DNA of 19,418 nucleotides from an uncultured Actinomycetes bacterium. GTDB lineage: Bacteria; Actinomycetota; Actinomycetes; Nanopelagicales; Nanopelagicaceae. The stretch spans positions 1-19,418 of the forward strand of contig CAIUBS010000012.1 in the NCBI GenBank assembly GCA_903897475.1, written 5' to 3'. Positions 5,749 to 13,309 of this stretch are shown in pieces. A program made the position numbers and the translations under genes. Below the pieces are notes generated by a model. That model searched no databases. It was not told the DNA's origin and saw nothing but the letters and a program-made list of their open reading frames with translations. Every line of letters begins with the position of its first letter. The stretch's first letter is position 1.

Positions 5749-6654
5749 ATGACTATGGCCCAAAAAAAATTAGCACAAGATGGCCTATGGACACGGGCAA
5801 ATACATTATTTAAGCCAAATTTAAAGCAGGCCGATATTGCTCTAATTGGTATTCCAGTTCATAGATTGTCTTTAACTCCTAACTCCTGTCACTTAGCACC
5901 AAAGGCAATTAGGGCAGCACTTGCTCGATACTCAACCTACTCAGGCTCTGCCGATATGGATCTTCGGGATTTAAAGATTGCAGATCTTGGCGATATCACT
6001 GGTGCGGATTCACTCGCAGGAAAAAAGATTATTGGAAAAAAAGTTGCTGGCATTTTAGATAAGTATGGCCTACTAATTGCACTCGGTGGTGATAATTCAA
6101 TTACTTACAGTTTAGCTAGTAACTTATTTCCTGACCTATCAAAGGTTGGAGTAATAACATTAGATGCTCACCATGATTTAAGAGATGGAAACTCAAATGG
6201 ATCACCAATCTGGCGATTAATTAAATCGGGGGTAAGTGGAAAAAATATAGTTCAAATTGGAATTAGTGATTTTGCCAATAGCAAAGAGTATTCAGATCGT
6301 GCCAAAGAGTGTGGCATAACCGTAATTAGTAGAGATCAATTACGAAGTAGATCTATAAAAGATGCTATGCGACAGGCTTTTGCATCCCTTGGTAGATCGG
6401 TTGAGCAAATTTATGTTGATATTGATGTAGATGTAGTAGATCGTGCTGCAGCTCCAGCCTGTCCGGCCTCGGTGCCAGGGGGTATATCAGCTGATGAACT
6501 TAGACAAGCTGCCTTTTTAGCTGGTAAAAATTACAAGGTGCGAGCAATTGATATCACTGAGATTGATCCAAAGCGAGATAGTAAAGATGAGCGCACTGTA
6601 AGACTTGCAGCACTATTAGTACTAGAAATTGCCGCCGGTTATAACGCTCGTTAA
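5749..6654 (+). CDS. hutG: Formimidoylglutamase (arginase/agmatinase superfamily)
   Basis: Last step of histidine utilisation: N-formimidoyl-L-glutamate plus water to glutamate and formamide, in the cytoplasm with two Mn ions. The 301-residue protein shows ureohydrolase motifs LGGDNS (112-117), TLDAHHDLRDG (137-147) and YVDIDVDVVDRAAAPACPA (222-240). The first motif has Asn where arginases have the metal-ligand His (GGDH), as reported for some formimidoylglutamases. Assignment to hutG rather than agmatinase rests on context: hutH, hutI and hutU follow. The start is either ATG 5749 or ATG 5755; TAGGCT at 5741-5746 lies eight bases before the latter. No Shine-Dalgarno sequence is seen. The stop codon overlaps the stop of convergent hutH by four bases. 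Confidence 0.9.
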   Translation: MTMAQKKLAQDGLWTRANTLFKPNLKQADIALIGIPVHRLSLTPNSCHLAPKAIRAALARYSTYSGSADMDLRDLKIADLGDITGADSLAGKKIIGKKVAGILDKYGLLIALGGDNSITYSLASNLFPDLSKVGVITLDAHHDLRDGNSNGSPIWRLIKSGVSGKNIVQIGISDFANSKEYSDRAKECGITVISRDQLRSRSIKDAMRQAFASLGRSVEQIYVDIDVDVVDRAAAPACPASVPGGISADELRQAAFLAGKNYKVRAIDITEIDPKRDSKDERTVRLAALLVLEIAAGYNAR

Positions 6655-8201
6655 GAAAGTGTTGAAATAACAGATTTTGCAGCAATTACTGCTCTACCTT
6701 CTTTAATCACCAAAGCAGCTGCTTGCATCTCTGGTGATAAAAATCTATCAGCTCCAATCGGATCTACGGCTTTGCGTAACTCTTTGATTACTGCAGATGT
6801 AGCAACTGCAGGTTTTAAACCTTTTCGAAGCTCCACTGCTCTAGCTGCAGTTAATAATTCAATCCCCAAAATATTAGTTAAATTATCAATAACCTTTCTA
6901 AGTTTTCTAGCAGCAGACCAACCCATAGATACATGATCTTCCTGCATGGCACTAGATGGAATGGAATCCACACTTGCTGGATTTGCTAACCTCTTATTCT
7001 CACTAACTAAGGCAGCTTGGGTGTATTGGGCAATCATTAAGCCAGAGTCCACACCTGCATTAAATGCTAAAAATGCAGGTAATCCGATTGATCTAGCTGG
7101 ATCTAACATTCGATCTGTTCTGCGCTCTGCCATTGATCCAAGATCGGTTGCTGCAATAGCTAGGAAATCTAATACGTAGGCAACTGGGGCGCCATGAAAA
7201 TTACCATTTGATGCCACGCTGCCATCGGGTAATACAACAGGATTATCTATAGCACTTGCTAACTCACGCTCTGCAATTGTTGTTGCATAATCAATTACAT
7301 CCCGGACTGCACCATTTACTTGTGGTGCACACCTTAGAGAGTAGGCATCCTGTACTCGGGTATCGCCCTCAAAATGAGAGGCCACAATTTCAGAGCCAGA
7401 AAGTAAGGCGAACAAATTAGCTGCACTAGTAGCTTGTCCAATTTGTTTACGAAGTGGTGCGTGTAGTTTTGGATCAAATACTTTATCGGTTCCAAGTAAC
7501 CCTTCAATACTTAATGCCGTAGTGATATCAGCAGAAAGTGTTAAGTTTCTTAAATCAGCCAATGCCATAATCAACATTCCAAGCATGCCATCTGTGCCAT
7601 TTATTAAAGCTAAACCCTCTTTTTCTTGCAGCTCAATTGGTTTAATTCCGGCTTTATTCATAGCGATTAATGAATCAACAATATTTCCGTCCTCATCCAT
7701 AACCTTGCCCTCACCCATCATGGCAAGTGCGCAATGAGATAGCGGTGCTAAATCTCCACTGCAACCAAGGGAGCCAAACTCAGGAACAACTGGTGTGATA
7801 TCTGCATTTAGAAAATCTGCATAAGTTTTTGCTAACTCATACCTAACACCTGTTCTGCCTGATGCCATAGTTTTAAGACGCAAAAAGATCAGCGCTCTTA
7901 CTACCTCTTTTTCAATCGGTTCACCAACTCCTGCTGCATGAGATCTTATTAATGATTTTTGTAATTGCACCCGATCTTTTGGTTCAATAAATTTATCGGC
8001 TAGTGCACCAAATCCAGTTGATACGCCATAAATTGCCTTACCGCTTTGTGTGTACTCATCAATATACTTTCTAGATTTATCAATTGCAGCTTTTGCTTGC
8101 GCACTAATTTCTACCTTGGCATTAAATCTAGCTACATTGATTACATCAGCAAAGCTAACGCCATCAGTTTCTAAAACAACGGTATTAGATTGATTTGCCA
8201 T
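6651..8201 (-). CDS. hutH: Histidine ammonia-lyase
   Basis: First step of histidine breakdown: L-histidine to trans-urocanate and ammonia, using a self-made MIO electrophile. Length 516 residues is normal. The MIO-forming tripeptide is C147-S148-G149 within GSLGCSGDLAPLSH; Cys in place of the common Ala is allowed by the family signature and is seen in actinobacterial enzymes. The tyrosine loop YGVSTGFG (58-65) and the SSAMQEDHVSMG block near the C-terminus are further hallmarks. The start codon region overlaps the end of hutI by 17 bases, so the two are translationally coupled within a hutU-hutI-hutH operon. The 3' end overlaps hutG tail to tail. Confidence 0.97.
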   Translation of the reverse strand: MANQSNTVVLETDGVSFADVINVARFNAKVEISAQAKAAIDKSRKYIDEYTQSGKAIYGVSTGFGALADKFIEPKDRVQLQKSLIRSHAAGVGEPIEKEVVRALIFLRLKTMASGRTGVRYELAKTYADFLNADITPVVPEFGSLGCSGDLAPLSHCALAMMGEGKVMDEDGNIVDSLIAMNKAGIKPIELQEKEGLALINGTDGMLGMLIMALADLRNLTLSADITTALSIEGLLGTDKVFDPKLHAPLRKQIGQATSAANLFALLSGSEIVASHFEGDTRVQDAYSLRCAPQVNGAVRDVIDYATTIAERELASAIDNPVVLPDGSVASNGNFHGAPVAYVLDFLAIAATDLGSMAERRTDRMLDPARSIGLPAFLAFNAGVDSGLMIAQYTQAALVSENKRLANPASVDSIPSSAMQEDHVSMGWSAARKLRKVIDNLTNILGIELLTAARAVELRKGLKPAVATSAVIKELRKAVDPIGADRFLSPEMQAAALVIKEGRAVIAAKSVISTLS

Positions 8202-9351
8202 GTAAAAACACCTGTTCTACTAAGTTAACACCTGGCCGATAAGCAAGATGAATATATGAACTCTCCCTTAAAATTACAAAATCTGCTTTAGCTCCAATTG
8301 ATAAATGTCCAACATCTTCACGCTGCAGTGCTAACGCTCCCCCTTTTGTAGCCGACCACAAAGCCTGCTCTGGGGTAAAAAACATCTCCCGAACTGCAAG
8401 TGCAATCATAAGTGGCATGCTGGTTGTGTAGGAAGAGCCTGGATTGCAATCCGAAGCAATAGCAACTGTTATGCCTGCATCAATTAACTTTCTTGCATCT
8501 GGATACTTTGATCTAGTTGAAAACTCAGCACCTGGCAATAAGGTGGCCACAGTTTTTGAGTTTGCTAACTTTTCAATGTCGCTTTGCTTAAAATAGGTTA
8601 GATGGTCAACAGATGCGCACCCTAACTCAACTGCAAGTGCAACTGCATCACCTTGCTCTAATTGGTTTGCATGAATTCTAGGTTTTAGCCCAGCAGCAAT
8701 TCCAGCAGTTAATATCTTGCGCCCTTGTTCTGGTGTAAATGCTCCTCGGTCGCAAAATACATCAATCCATTTTGCATATGGCTTAGCTTGATTAAGCATT
8801 TGACCACAAACTAGATCCACATAATCATTTGATTTTGCTTTAAATTCAGATGGCACTACATGTGCTCCTAAAAATGTTGTCTCTGGCGTAAGCTGTTTTG
8901 CAATCTTTAAACTACGCTCTTCATCTATAACTGTTAAGCCATAACCTGATTTAATTTCAATTGTTGTAGTGCCAGAGTTCAAGCTTTCATGCATTAATCT
9001 ATTTGCATTTGCTAACAAATCATCATCAGTTGCAGCCCTTGTTTTAGTTACAGTATCTGCAATTCCCCCTGCTGCATAAGATTGCCCAGCCATTCGAGCA
9101 GAGAATTCATTGCTGCGATCGCCGGCAAAAATTAAATGGGTATGAGAATCTACAAAGCCAGGAATTACACACTTACCATCAGCATCAATCACATTTTGTG
9201 CAGTTGGGGCGCTTTGAGAATCTCCTACCCAAGTTATCTGGCCATTTTCTGCCAGTAATGCAGCATTTTTAAGTATCCCTAATTGCGTACTTCCTAAACT
9301 TGGATTATTTGTAACTAGCAGGCCAATATTTTTAACTAATATTTGAGACAT
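8185..9351 (-). CDS. hutI: Imidazolonepropionase
   Basis: Third step: 4-imidazolone-5-propanoate to N-formimidoyl-L-glutamate. A 388-residue amidohydrolase-superfamily metal enzyme. Ligands fit the family: H70 and H72 in VDSHTHLIFAGDRSNEF, H227 in RIHANQLEQG, H250 in SVDHLTY and D301 in ASDCNPGSS. Substrate-binding blocks EIKSGYGLT and SYTTSMPLMIALAVREM are present. It starts 22 bases after hutU and overlaps hutH. No strong Shine-Dalgarno sequence is visible in the A/T-rich spacer, so translation may depend on coupling. Confidence 0.97.
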   Translation of the reverse strand: MSQILVKNIGLLVTNNPSLGSTQLGILKNAALLAENGQITWVGDSQSAPTAQNVIDADGKCVIPGFVDSHTHLIFAGDRSNEFSARMAGQSYAAGGIADTVTKTRAATDDDLLANANRLMHESLNSGTTTIEIKSGYGLTVIDEERSLKIAKQLTPETTFLGAHVVPSEFKAKSNDYVDLVCGQMLNQAKPYAKWIDVFCDRGAFTPEQGRKILTAGIAAGLKPRIHANQLEQGDAVALAVELGCASVDHLTYFKQSDIEKLANSKTVATLLPGAEFSTRSKYPDARKLIDAGITVAIASDCNPGSSYTTSMPLMIALAVREMFFTPEQALWSATKGGALALQREDVGHLSIGAKADFVILRESSYIHLAYRPGVNLVEQVFLHGKSI

Positions 9352-9373
9352 TTATTTCTTTAAATTTCTTTTT

Positions 9374-11038
9374 TTATTGGGTATCTAACATTGGGATATG
9401 TACATGCTTTTGTCTTGCAGTCTGATCTGCAATTTCATAGCCAGAGTCAACATGTCTAATTACGCCCATGCCTGGATCATTTGTTAATACCCGGGCTAAT
9501 TTTTGTGCAGCAAGTTTGGAGCCATCAGCTACTGAGACTTGACCAGCGTGAATTGATCGACCAATTCCCACTCCACCACCATGGTGAATTGAAACCCAGG
9601 AAGCGCCAGAGGCAATATTTATCATGGCATTTAGTAATGGCCAATCTGCAATTGCATCTGAGCCATCTAACATACTTTCAGTTTCGCGATAGGGCGATGC
9701 AACTGAACCACAATCTAGATGATCTCTACCAATCACAATTGGTGCTGAGACCTCACCCTTTGCTACTAAATCATTAAATGCAAGCCCTGCTTTATCCCGC
9801 TCACCGTAACCAAGCCAGCAAATTCGGGCAGGTAATCCTTGGAAGGCAACTTTTTCTTGTGCCATTGTTATCCAGCGATTAAGTGCCTCATTTTCTGGAA
9901 ATAAATCCAAGACTGCCTTATCGGTGCGATAAATATCTTTTGGATCTCCAGATAGTGCTACCCAACGAAATGGTCCTTTACCTTCACAAAACAATGGTCG
10001 AATATATGCAGGAACAAAACCTGGAAAGGCAAATGCTCGATTAAATCCACCTTGTCTTGCCTCATCTCTAATTGAATTTCCATAATCAAAAACTTCAGCA
10101 CCTTTATCCATAAAGCCAACCATCGCCTCAACATGCTTTGCCATTGCCTCTTGGCTACGTTTTGTAAAATCAGCTGGATTATCTTTTGAAAGTGATGCGG
10201 CTTGATCGTACTCCACGCCAATTGGCACATATGAAAGTGGGTCGTGAGCTGAAGTTTGATCAGTGACAATATCTATTGCTACATCCATTTTTAATAATTG
10301 TGGAAATACTTGTGCAGCATTACCAACAAGACCAACAGACAGTGGCATACCCTGTGCTTTTGCTTTTAAGCAGCGGTTTACAGCATCATCTAAATTATCT
10401 GCAATTTCATCTAAATATCTAGTTTGAATTCGCTTTTCTAACCTTGTTTTATCAATATCAACAACTAGACAGACTCCACCATTCATAGTTACTGCAAGTG
10501 GTTGAGCTCCACCCATACCACCGCAACCGCCCGTTAAAGTTAACGTTCCTTGGAGAGTGCCATTAAATTTTTTATTTGCAACTGCGGCAAAGGTTTCATA
10601 TGTGCCCTGCAAAATTCCTTGAGTTCCAATATAAATCCAAGAACCAGCTGTCATCTGGCCATACATAGTTAGGCCTAGATTTTCTAGCCTTCTAAACTCC
10701 GGCCAATTTGCCCAATCTCCTACAAGATTTGAGTTTGCAATTAAAACTCTAGGTGCCCATTCATGAGTTTGAAATACACCAACTGGTTTACCTGATTGCA
10801 CCAACATGGTTTCATCATCTTTTAAATTTGTTAAAGTTTTTACTATGGCATCGAAAGATTGCCAATTTCGAGCTGCCTTACCGGTTCCACCATAAACCAC
10901 TAAGTTTTCTGGATGTTCAGCAACTGCTGGATCTAAGTTGTTGTGCAGCATGCGAAGTGCTGCCTCTTGACCCCAACCTTTTGCAGTTAATTTGTTTCCA
11001 GTAGCTGCATGTAAAACTCGTGAGGTATCTGTAATCAT
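9374..11038 (-). CDS. hutU: Urocanate hydratase (urocanase)
   Basis: Second step: urocanate plus water to 4-imidazolone-5-propanoate, with tightly bound NAD+ acting as electrophile. Full length at 554 residues. The NAD-binding glycine cluster GGCGGMGGAQ is at 170-179, and the urocanase signature FQGLPARICWLGYGERDK (about 404-421) carries the conserved active-site cysteine. It is the first of three hut genes on this strand, 20 bases after the RNase H gene. AAGG lies seven bases before the ATG and can serve as ribosome binding site; the same sequence (TAAGGT, six bases before ATG) could be a weak -10 box for a separate leaderless hut transcript. Confidence 0.97.
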   Translation of the reverse strand: MITDTSRVLHAATGNKLTAKGWGQEAALRMLHNNLDPAVAEHPENLVVYGGTGKAARNWQSFDAIVKTLTNLKDDETMLVQSGKPVGVFQTHEWAPRVLIANSNLVGDWANWPEFRRLENLGLTMYGQMTAGSWIYIGTQGILQGTYETFAAVANKKFNGTLQGTLTLTGGCGGMGGAQPLAVTMNGGVCLVVDIDKTRLEKRIQTRYLDEIADNLDDAVNRCLKAKAQGMPLSVGLVGNAAQVFPQLLKMDVAIDIVTDQTSAHDPLSYVPIGVEYDQAASLSKDNPADFTKRSQEAMAKHVEAMVGFMDKGAEVFDYGNSIRDEARQGGFNRAFAFPGFVPAYIRPLFCEGKGPFRWVALSGDPKDIYRTDKAVLDLFPENEALNRWITMAQEKVAFQGLPARICWLGYGERDKAGLAFNDLVAKGEVSAPIVIGRDHLDCGSVASPYRETESMLDGSDAIADWPLLNAMINIASGASWVSIHHGGGVGIGRSIHAGQVSVADGSKLAAQKLARVLTNDPGMGVIRHVDSGYEIADQTARQKHVHIPMLDTQ

Positions 11039-11044
11039 GTCTAA

Positions 11045-11050
11045 ACCTTA
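11045..11050 (-). promoter_or_regulatory. Possible -10 box in front of hutU
   Basis: TAAGGT followed by six bases and ATG. It matches TAnnnT and the spacing of other leaderless candidates here, but is weak and overlaps the likely Shine-Dalgarno AAGG, so both readings remain open. Confidence 0.25.
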
Positions 11051-11058
11051 CTCGTAGG

Positions 11059-11463
11059 CTATATCTGACTGTCTAGTACATCATTTAGAATGGAATCAGC
11101 GTGCGAGTTTTCCTCGCGTGGAATCCACTGATAGGAGACAAGTTTTGGATCATGAGCTGCAAAAGCCTGCTTGGCTAGTTTTTGCATATTTGGATGCTTA
11201 ACTTTCCATCTACCACTCATCTGCTCAACTACTAACTTAGAATCCATTTTGACCAAAATTGTTGCAGCTGGATCTATTTCACTTACCCCTTTTAGCCCAG
11301 CAATTAACCCCTCATACTCAGCAACATTATTTGAAGCTTGTCCGATAAATGCACCGATCTCTTTAACTATCTTGTCATTTTCGTAAATTACTGCGCCATA
11401 TGCTGCAGGTCCTGGATTACCTCGTGATCCACCATCTGCAGTTACAACAAAATGGCGAGTCAT
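11059..11463 (-). CDS. rnhA: RNase H-like ribonuclease (single domain)
   Basis: Degrades RNA in RNA:DNA hybrids (Okazaki primers, R-loops). 134 residues. Catalytic acidic residues of the RNase H fold are visible: D10 (TADGGSRGNPGPAAYG), E49 (NNVAEYEGLIAGL), D74 (VKMDSKLVVEQM) and D123 (ENSHADSILND). I chose the ATG at 11463 because it overlaps the upstream gene's stop as TAATG and gives the expected N-terminus; an extension to 11490 would run into the zinc-ribbon gene. In mycobacteria the equivalent gene (Rv2228c) is fused to a CobC-like acid phosphatase domain; here that domain is absent and hutU begins 20 bases downstream. Confidence 0.9.
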   Translation of the reverse strand: MTRHFVVTADGGSRGNPGPAAYGAVIYENDKIVKEIGAFIGQASNNVAEYEGLIAGLKGVSEIDPAATILVKMDSKLVVEQMSGRWKVKHPNMQKLAKQAFAAHDPKLVSYQWIPREENSHADSILNDVLDSQI

Positions 11464-12188
11464 TAAATTCTTACCAAAATTCGACGGCACTCTTCACACC
11501 TAAGTAACTCATCAGCTGCTAACGCTTTAATTCGATTCATTTCAACTGCATTTATTGTCAGATTACAACCATTGCACTTATCTGCTACCAAGCTAGCCGC
11601 ACCTACACCGCCACTTGAAGCTTTAATTTTTTCATATAAATCTAGTAATGGTTTTTCTATCTTTGCTACCACCTCATTACGGGCAGTAGTTTTACTTAAA
11701 ATCAAAAGATTAATATCAGTAGTTGCACTAGCTAATCTTTGGTTTATCTCACTCTTTAAAGTTTCAAGTGAACTTAGATCTGTAGTTAAGGTATTTACTC
11801 TTGTACTACTTGCCTCTGCCCTGACCATAATCTCAAGCTCAATCTCTTCTAGTGCTACTTGGCGCTTTTTTAAACTCTCAACCTCATGTTGTAACTGTTC
11901 TAATTCTTTTGGTGTGGCATTTCCGGAGGCTAATCTCGCCTCATCCTTTTTGATTCGATCAGTTACAGTTTCAACATCAACCTCACCCCGGCGAAGCTCA
12001 AGTGCAATTTGTTCTGCCTCGGCCTTTACTATCGCTAACTCGGTATTTGCTGCGATTATGCGTTTATCAATGTGGAGTAATTGTTCAATCTCTGGCAGTG
12101 ATTTTAACTTTGTATTTGCCTGCATAATCTCTGAATCTATAAATTGCAGCTCTAAAATATGTGATTGTTGCGCAGGTGATGCTTGCAA
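11463..12188 (-). CDS. Coiled-coil protein with C4 zinc ribbon (Rv2229c-like)
   Basis: A 241-residue protein: a long charged alpha-helical hairpin or coiled coil (about 10-190) followed by a C4 zinc ribbon with C205/C208 (CNGC) and C231/C234 (CEEC). This is the architecture of the bacterial zf-RING_7 family (Rv2229c and relatives), of unclear biochemical role, often encoded beside NIF3 and RNase H genes. The start is TTG at 12188, supported by GGGGGTG a few bases upstream and by the N-terminal pattern AQQ..ILELQFID, which fits the family. Its stop overlaps the RNase H start (TAATG), giving translational coupling. Confidence 0.88.
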   Translation of the reverse strand: MQASPAQQSHILELQFIDSEIMQANTKLKSLPEIEQLLHIDKRIIAANTELAIVKAEAEQIALELRRGEVDVETVTDRIKKDEARLASGNATPKELEQLQHEVESLKKRQVALEEIELEIMVRAEASSTRVNTLTTDLSSLETLKSEINQRLASATTDINLLILSKTTARNEVVAKIEKPLLDLYEKIKASSGGVGAASLVADKCNGCNLTINAVEMNRIKALAADELLRCEECRRILVRI

Positions 12189-12275
12189 GAAGCACCCCCA
12201 AACTTTAGGTCAAGTTAAAACACTTTTTAGTTGTATTACCGTAAGTTAAAGTTTACTGATTAAGCCAGCTTATGG

Positions 12276-13238
12276 CTAGTTAGTGAAATCTTTTTTGATA
12301 AGTTGACCAAACTGCTCTACCCGAACCAACTCTTTTTCATACTCACTTTTTGCCTTAAATTGATCACTACTTAAGGCAAAGGCCAGTTGATCAACTCCAG
12401 TTATGCAAACTCCACCACCATATAATTTATTAAAGGCTGCAATCTTTGGGTCAAAGGAGATTGCAATGTATGGCCGCTTAAAGGCATAGGCGATAATTGC
12501 ACCATGTAATCGGGTCGTGACTACATAATCACAATCTTGATACATCTTTAAAACTTTCTTAAGTGGCAATTTTTCTGTTTCAATATTTGCAGTAAATTTA
12601 TAGGTAAAGCCGGCATCTTCAATTATTTTCTTGATCTGGGGTGTCGATGAAACTGGCTCTAAATCCACATGGGAGCTGTGTAAAACCTGATTACCGTTTT
12701 TAACTTTCGCCCCAACACTAAAACTATTGGATATGTATACCAGGGTTGGACAAGCAGTAATTGAGATATTTGGATCTAATTCATAAAAATCTCTAGTTAA
12801 TTCATCTCTAATATTGGCAAACTTAGCTTTAGCAAAAACTGATTGCACAACCTGCTTAGGTACACCTTTAACTGAATCATTGTCAGGTAGGCAAACACCT
12901 ATACCCCAAATAATTATTGGCAGCTTGCAGTTTTTTTCGATATCGATCCAGAATTTTTCAAATACTGAGTGCAGTAATCCAGCACCACCAATGATCACAG
13001 AGGAATAATTTTTATGAACAAAATCCCAATCAATAGGAGTTTTATGGATGTTCCATACATCCAACTCTTCACCTAGCATTTGATGAATGGCTAGAACTGG
13101 AAGGTAATTTCCTATATTTCTATTTGCTGAGTAAAACTGCAGCGTCTTACTTTTTACTCTGCGCTCACCTTTTGAAACATCATTGAGTCTAGTTAATCTA
13201 GATGTAGTTATCAAAATTCTCTTTAACTTATTTAGCAC
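12276..13238 (-). CDS. Polysaccharide pyruvyl transferase family protein
   Basis: Predicted GT-B-like enzyme that transfers pyruvyl groups from phosphoenolpyruvate to sugars of surface polysaccharides; the acceptor is unknown. Motifs of the family: NRNIGNYLPVLAIHQML near the N-terminus, VIIGGAGLLHS, IIIWGIGV, and the C-terminal VVTTRLHGAIIAYAFKRPYIAISFDPK with the conserved RLHG. About 320 residues, normal. I prefer GTG 13238 (GGA five bases upstream) over an in-frame TTG at 13247; support for either is modest. The gene stands alone with no other glycan genes nearby. TAATAT at 13279-13284 (minus) is a possible -10, giving a leader of about 35 bases. Confidence 0.82.
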   Translation of the reverse strand: MLNKLKRILITTSRLTRLNDVSKGERRVKSKTLQFYSANRNIGNYLPVLAIHQMLGEELDVWNIHKTPIDWDFVHKNYSSVIIGGAGLLHSVFEKFWIDIEKNCKLPIIIWGIGVCLPDNDSVKGVPKQVVQSVFAKAKFANIRDELTRDFYELDPNISITACPTLVYISNSFSVGAKVKNGNQVLHSSHVDLEPVSSTPQIKKIIEDAGFTYKFTANIETEKLPLKKVLKMYQDCDYVVTTRLHGAIIAYAFKRPYIAISFDPKIAAFNKLYGGGVCITGVDQLAFALSSDQFKAKSEYEKELVRVEQFGQLIKKDFTN

Positions 13239-13297
13239 GGATTCCAATTTTGATTGGGTAGATTAGAAACATACCTTTATATTATCGTGAAAATGCA

Positions 13298-13303
13298 TAT
13301 AAT
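13298..13303 (+). promoter_or_regulatory. Consensus -10 box (TATAAT), leaderless
   Basis: A perfect TATAAT followed by TTGAGT and the ATG at 13310, so the first transcribed base should be the A of the start codon. The divergent TAATAT for the pyruvyl transferase gene is 14 bases away. Confidence 0.65.
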
Positions 13304-13309
13304 TTGAGT

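Noticed and set aside
9958..10269. 103-residue minus-strand frame inside hutU (and similar frames at 9481-9777 and 10753-11004)
   Set aside because: Out-of-frame shadows of hutU with repetitive Leu/His composition; hutU itself is intact and full length.
11572..12249. 225-residue Ser-rich open frame on the plus strand
   Set aside because: It is the antisense shadow of the zinc-ribbon coiled-coil gene, whose CxxC motifs, start signal and coupling to RNase H are convincing; the shadow has low-complexity Ser/Ala/Phe composition and no motif.
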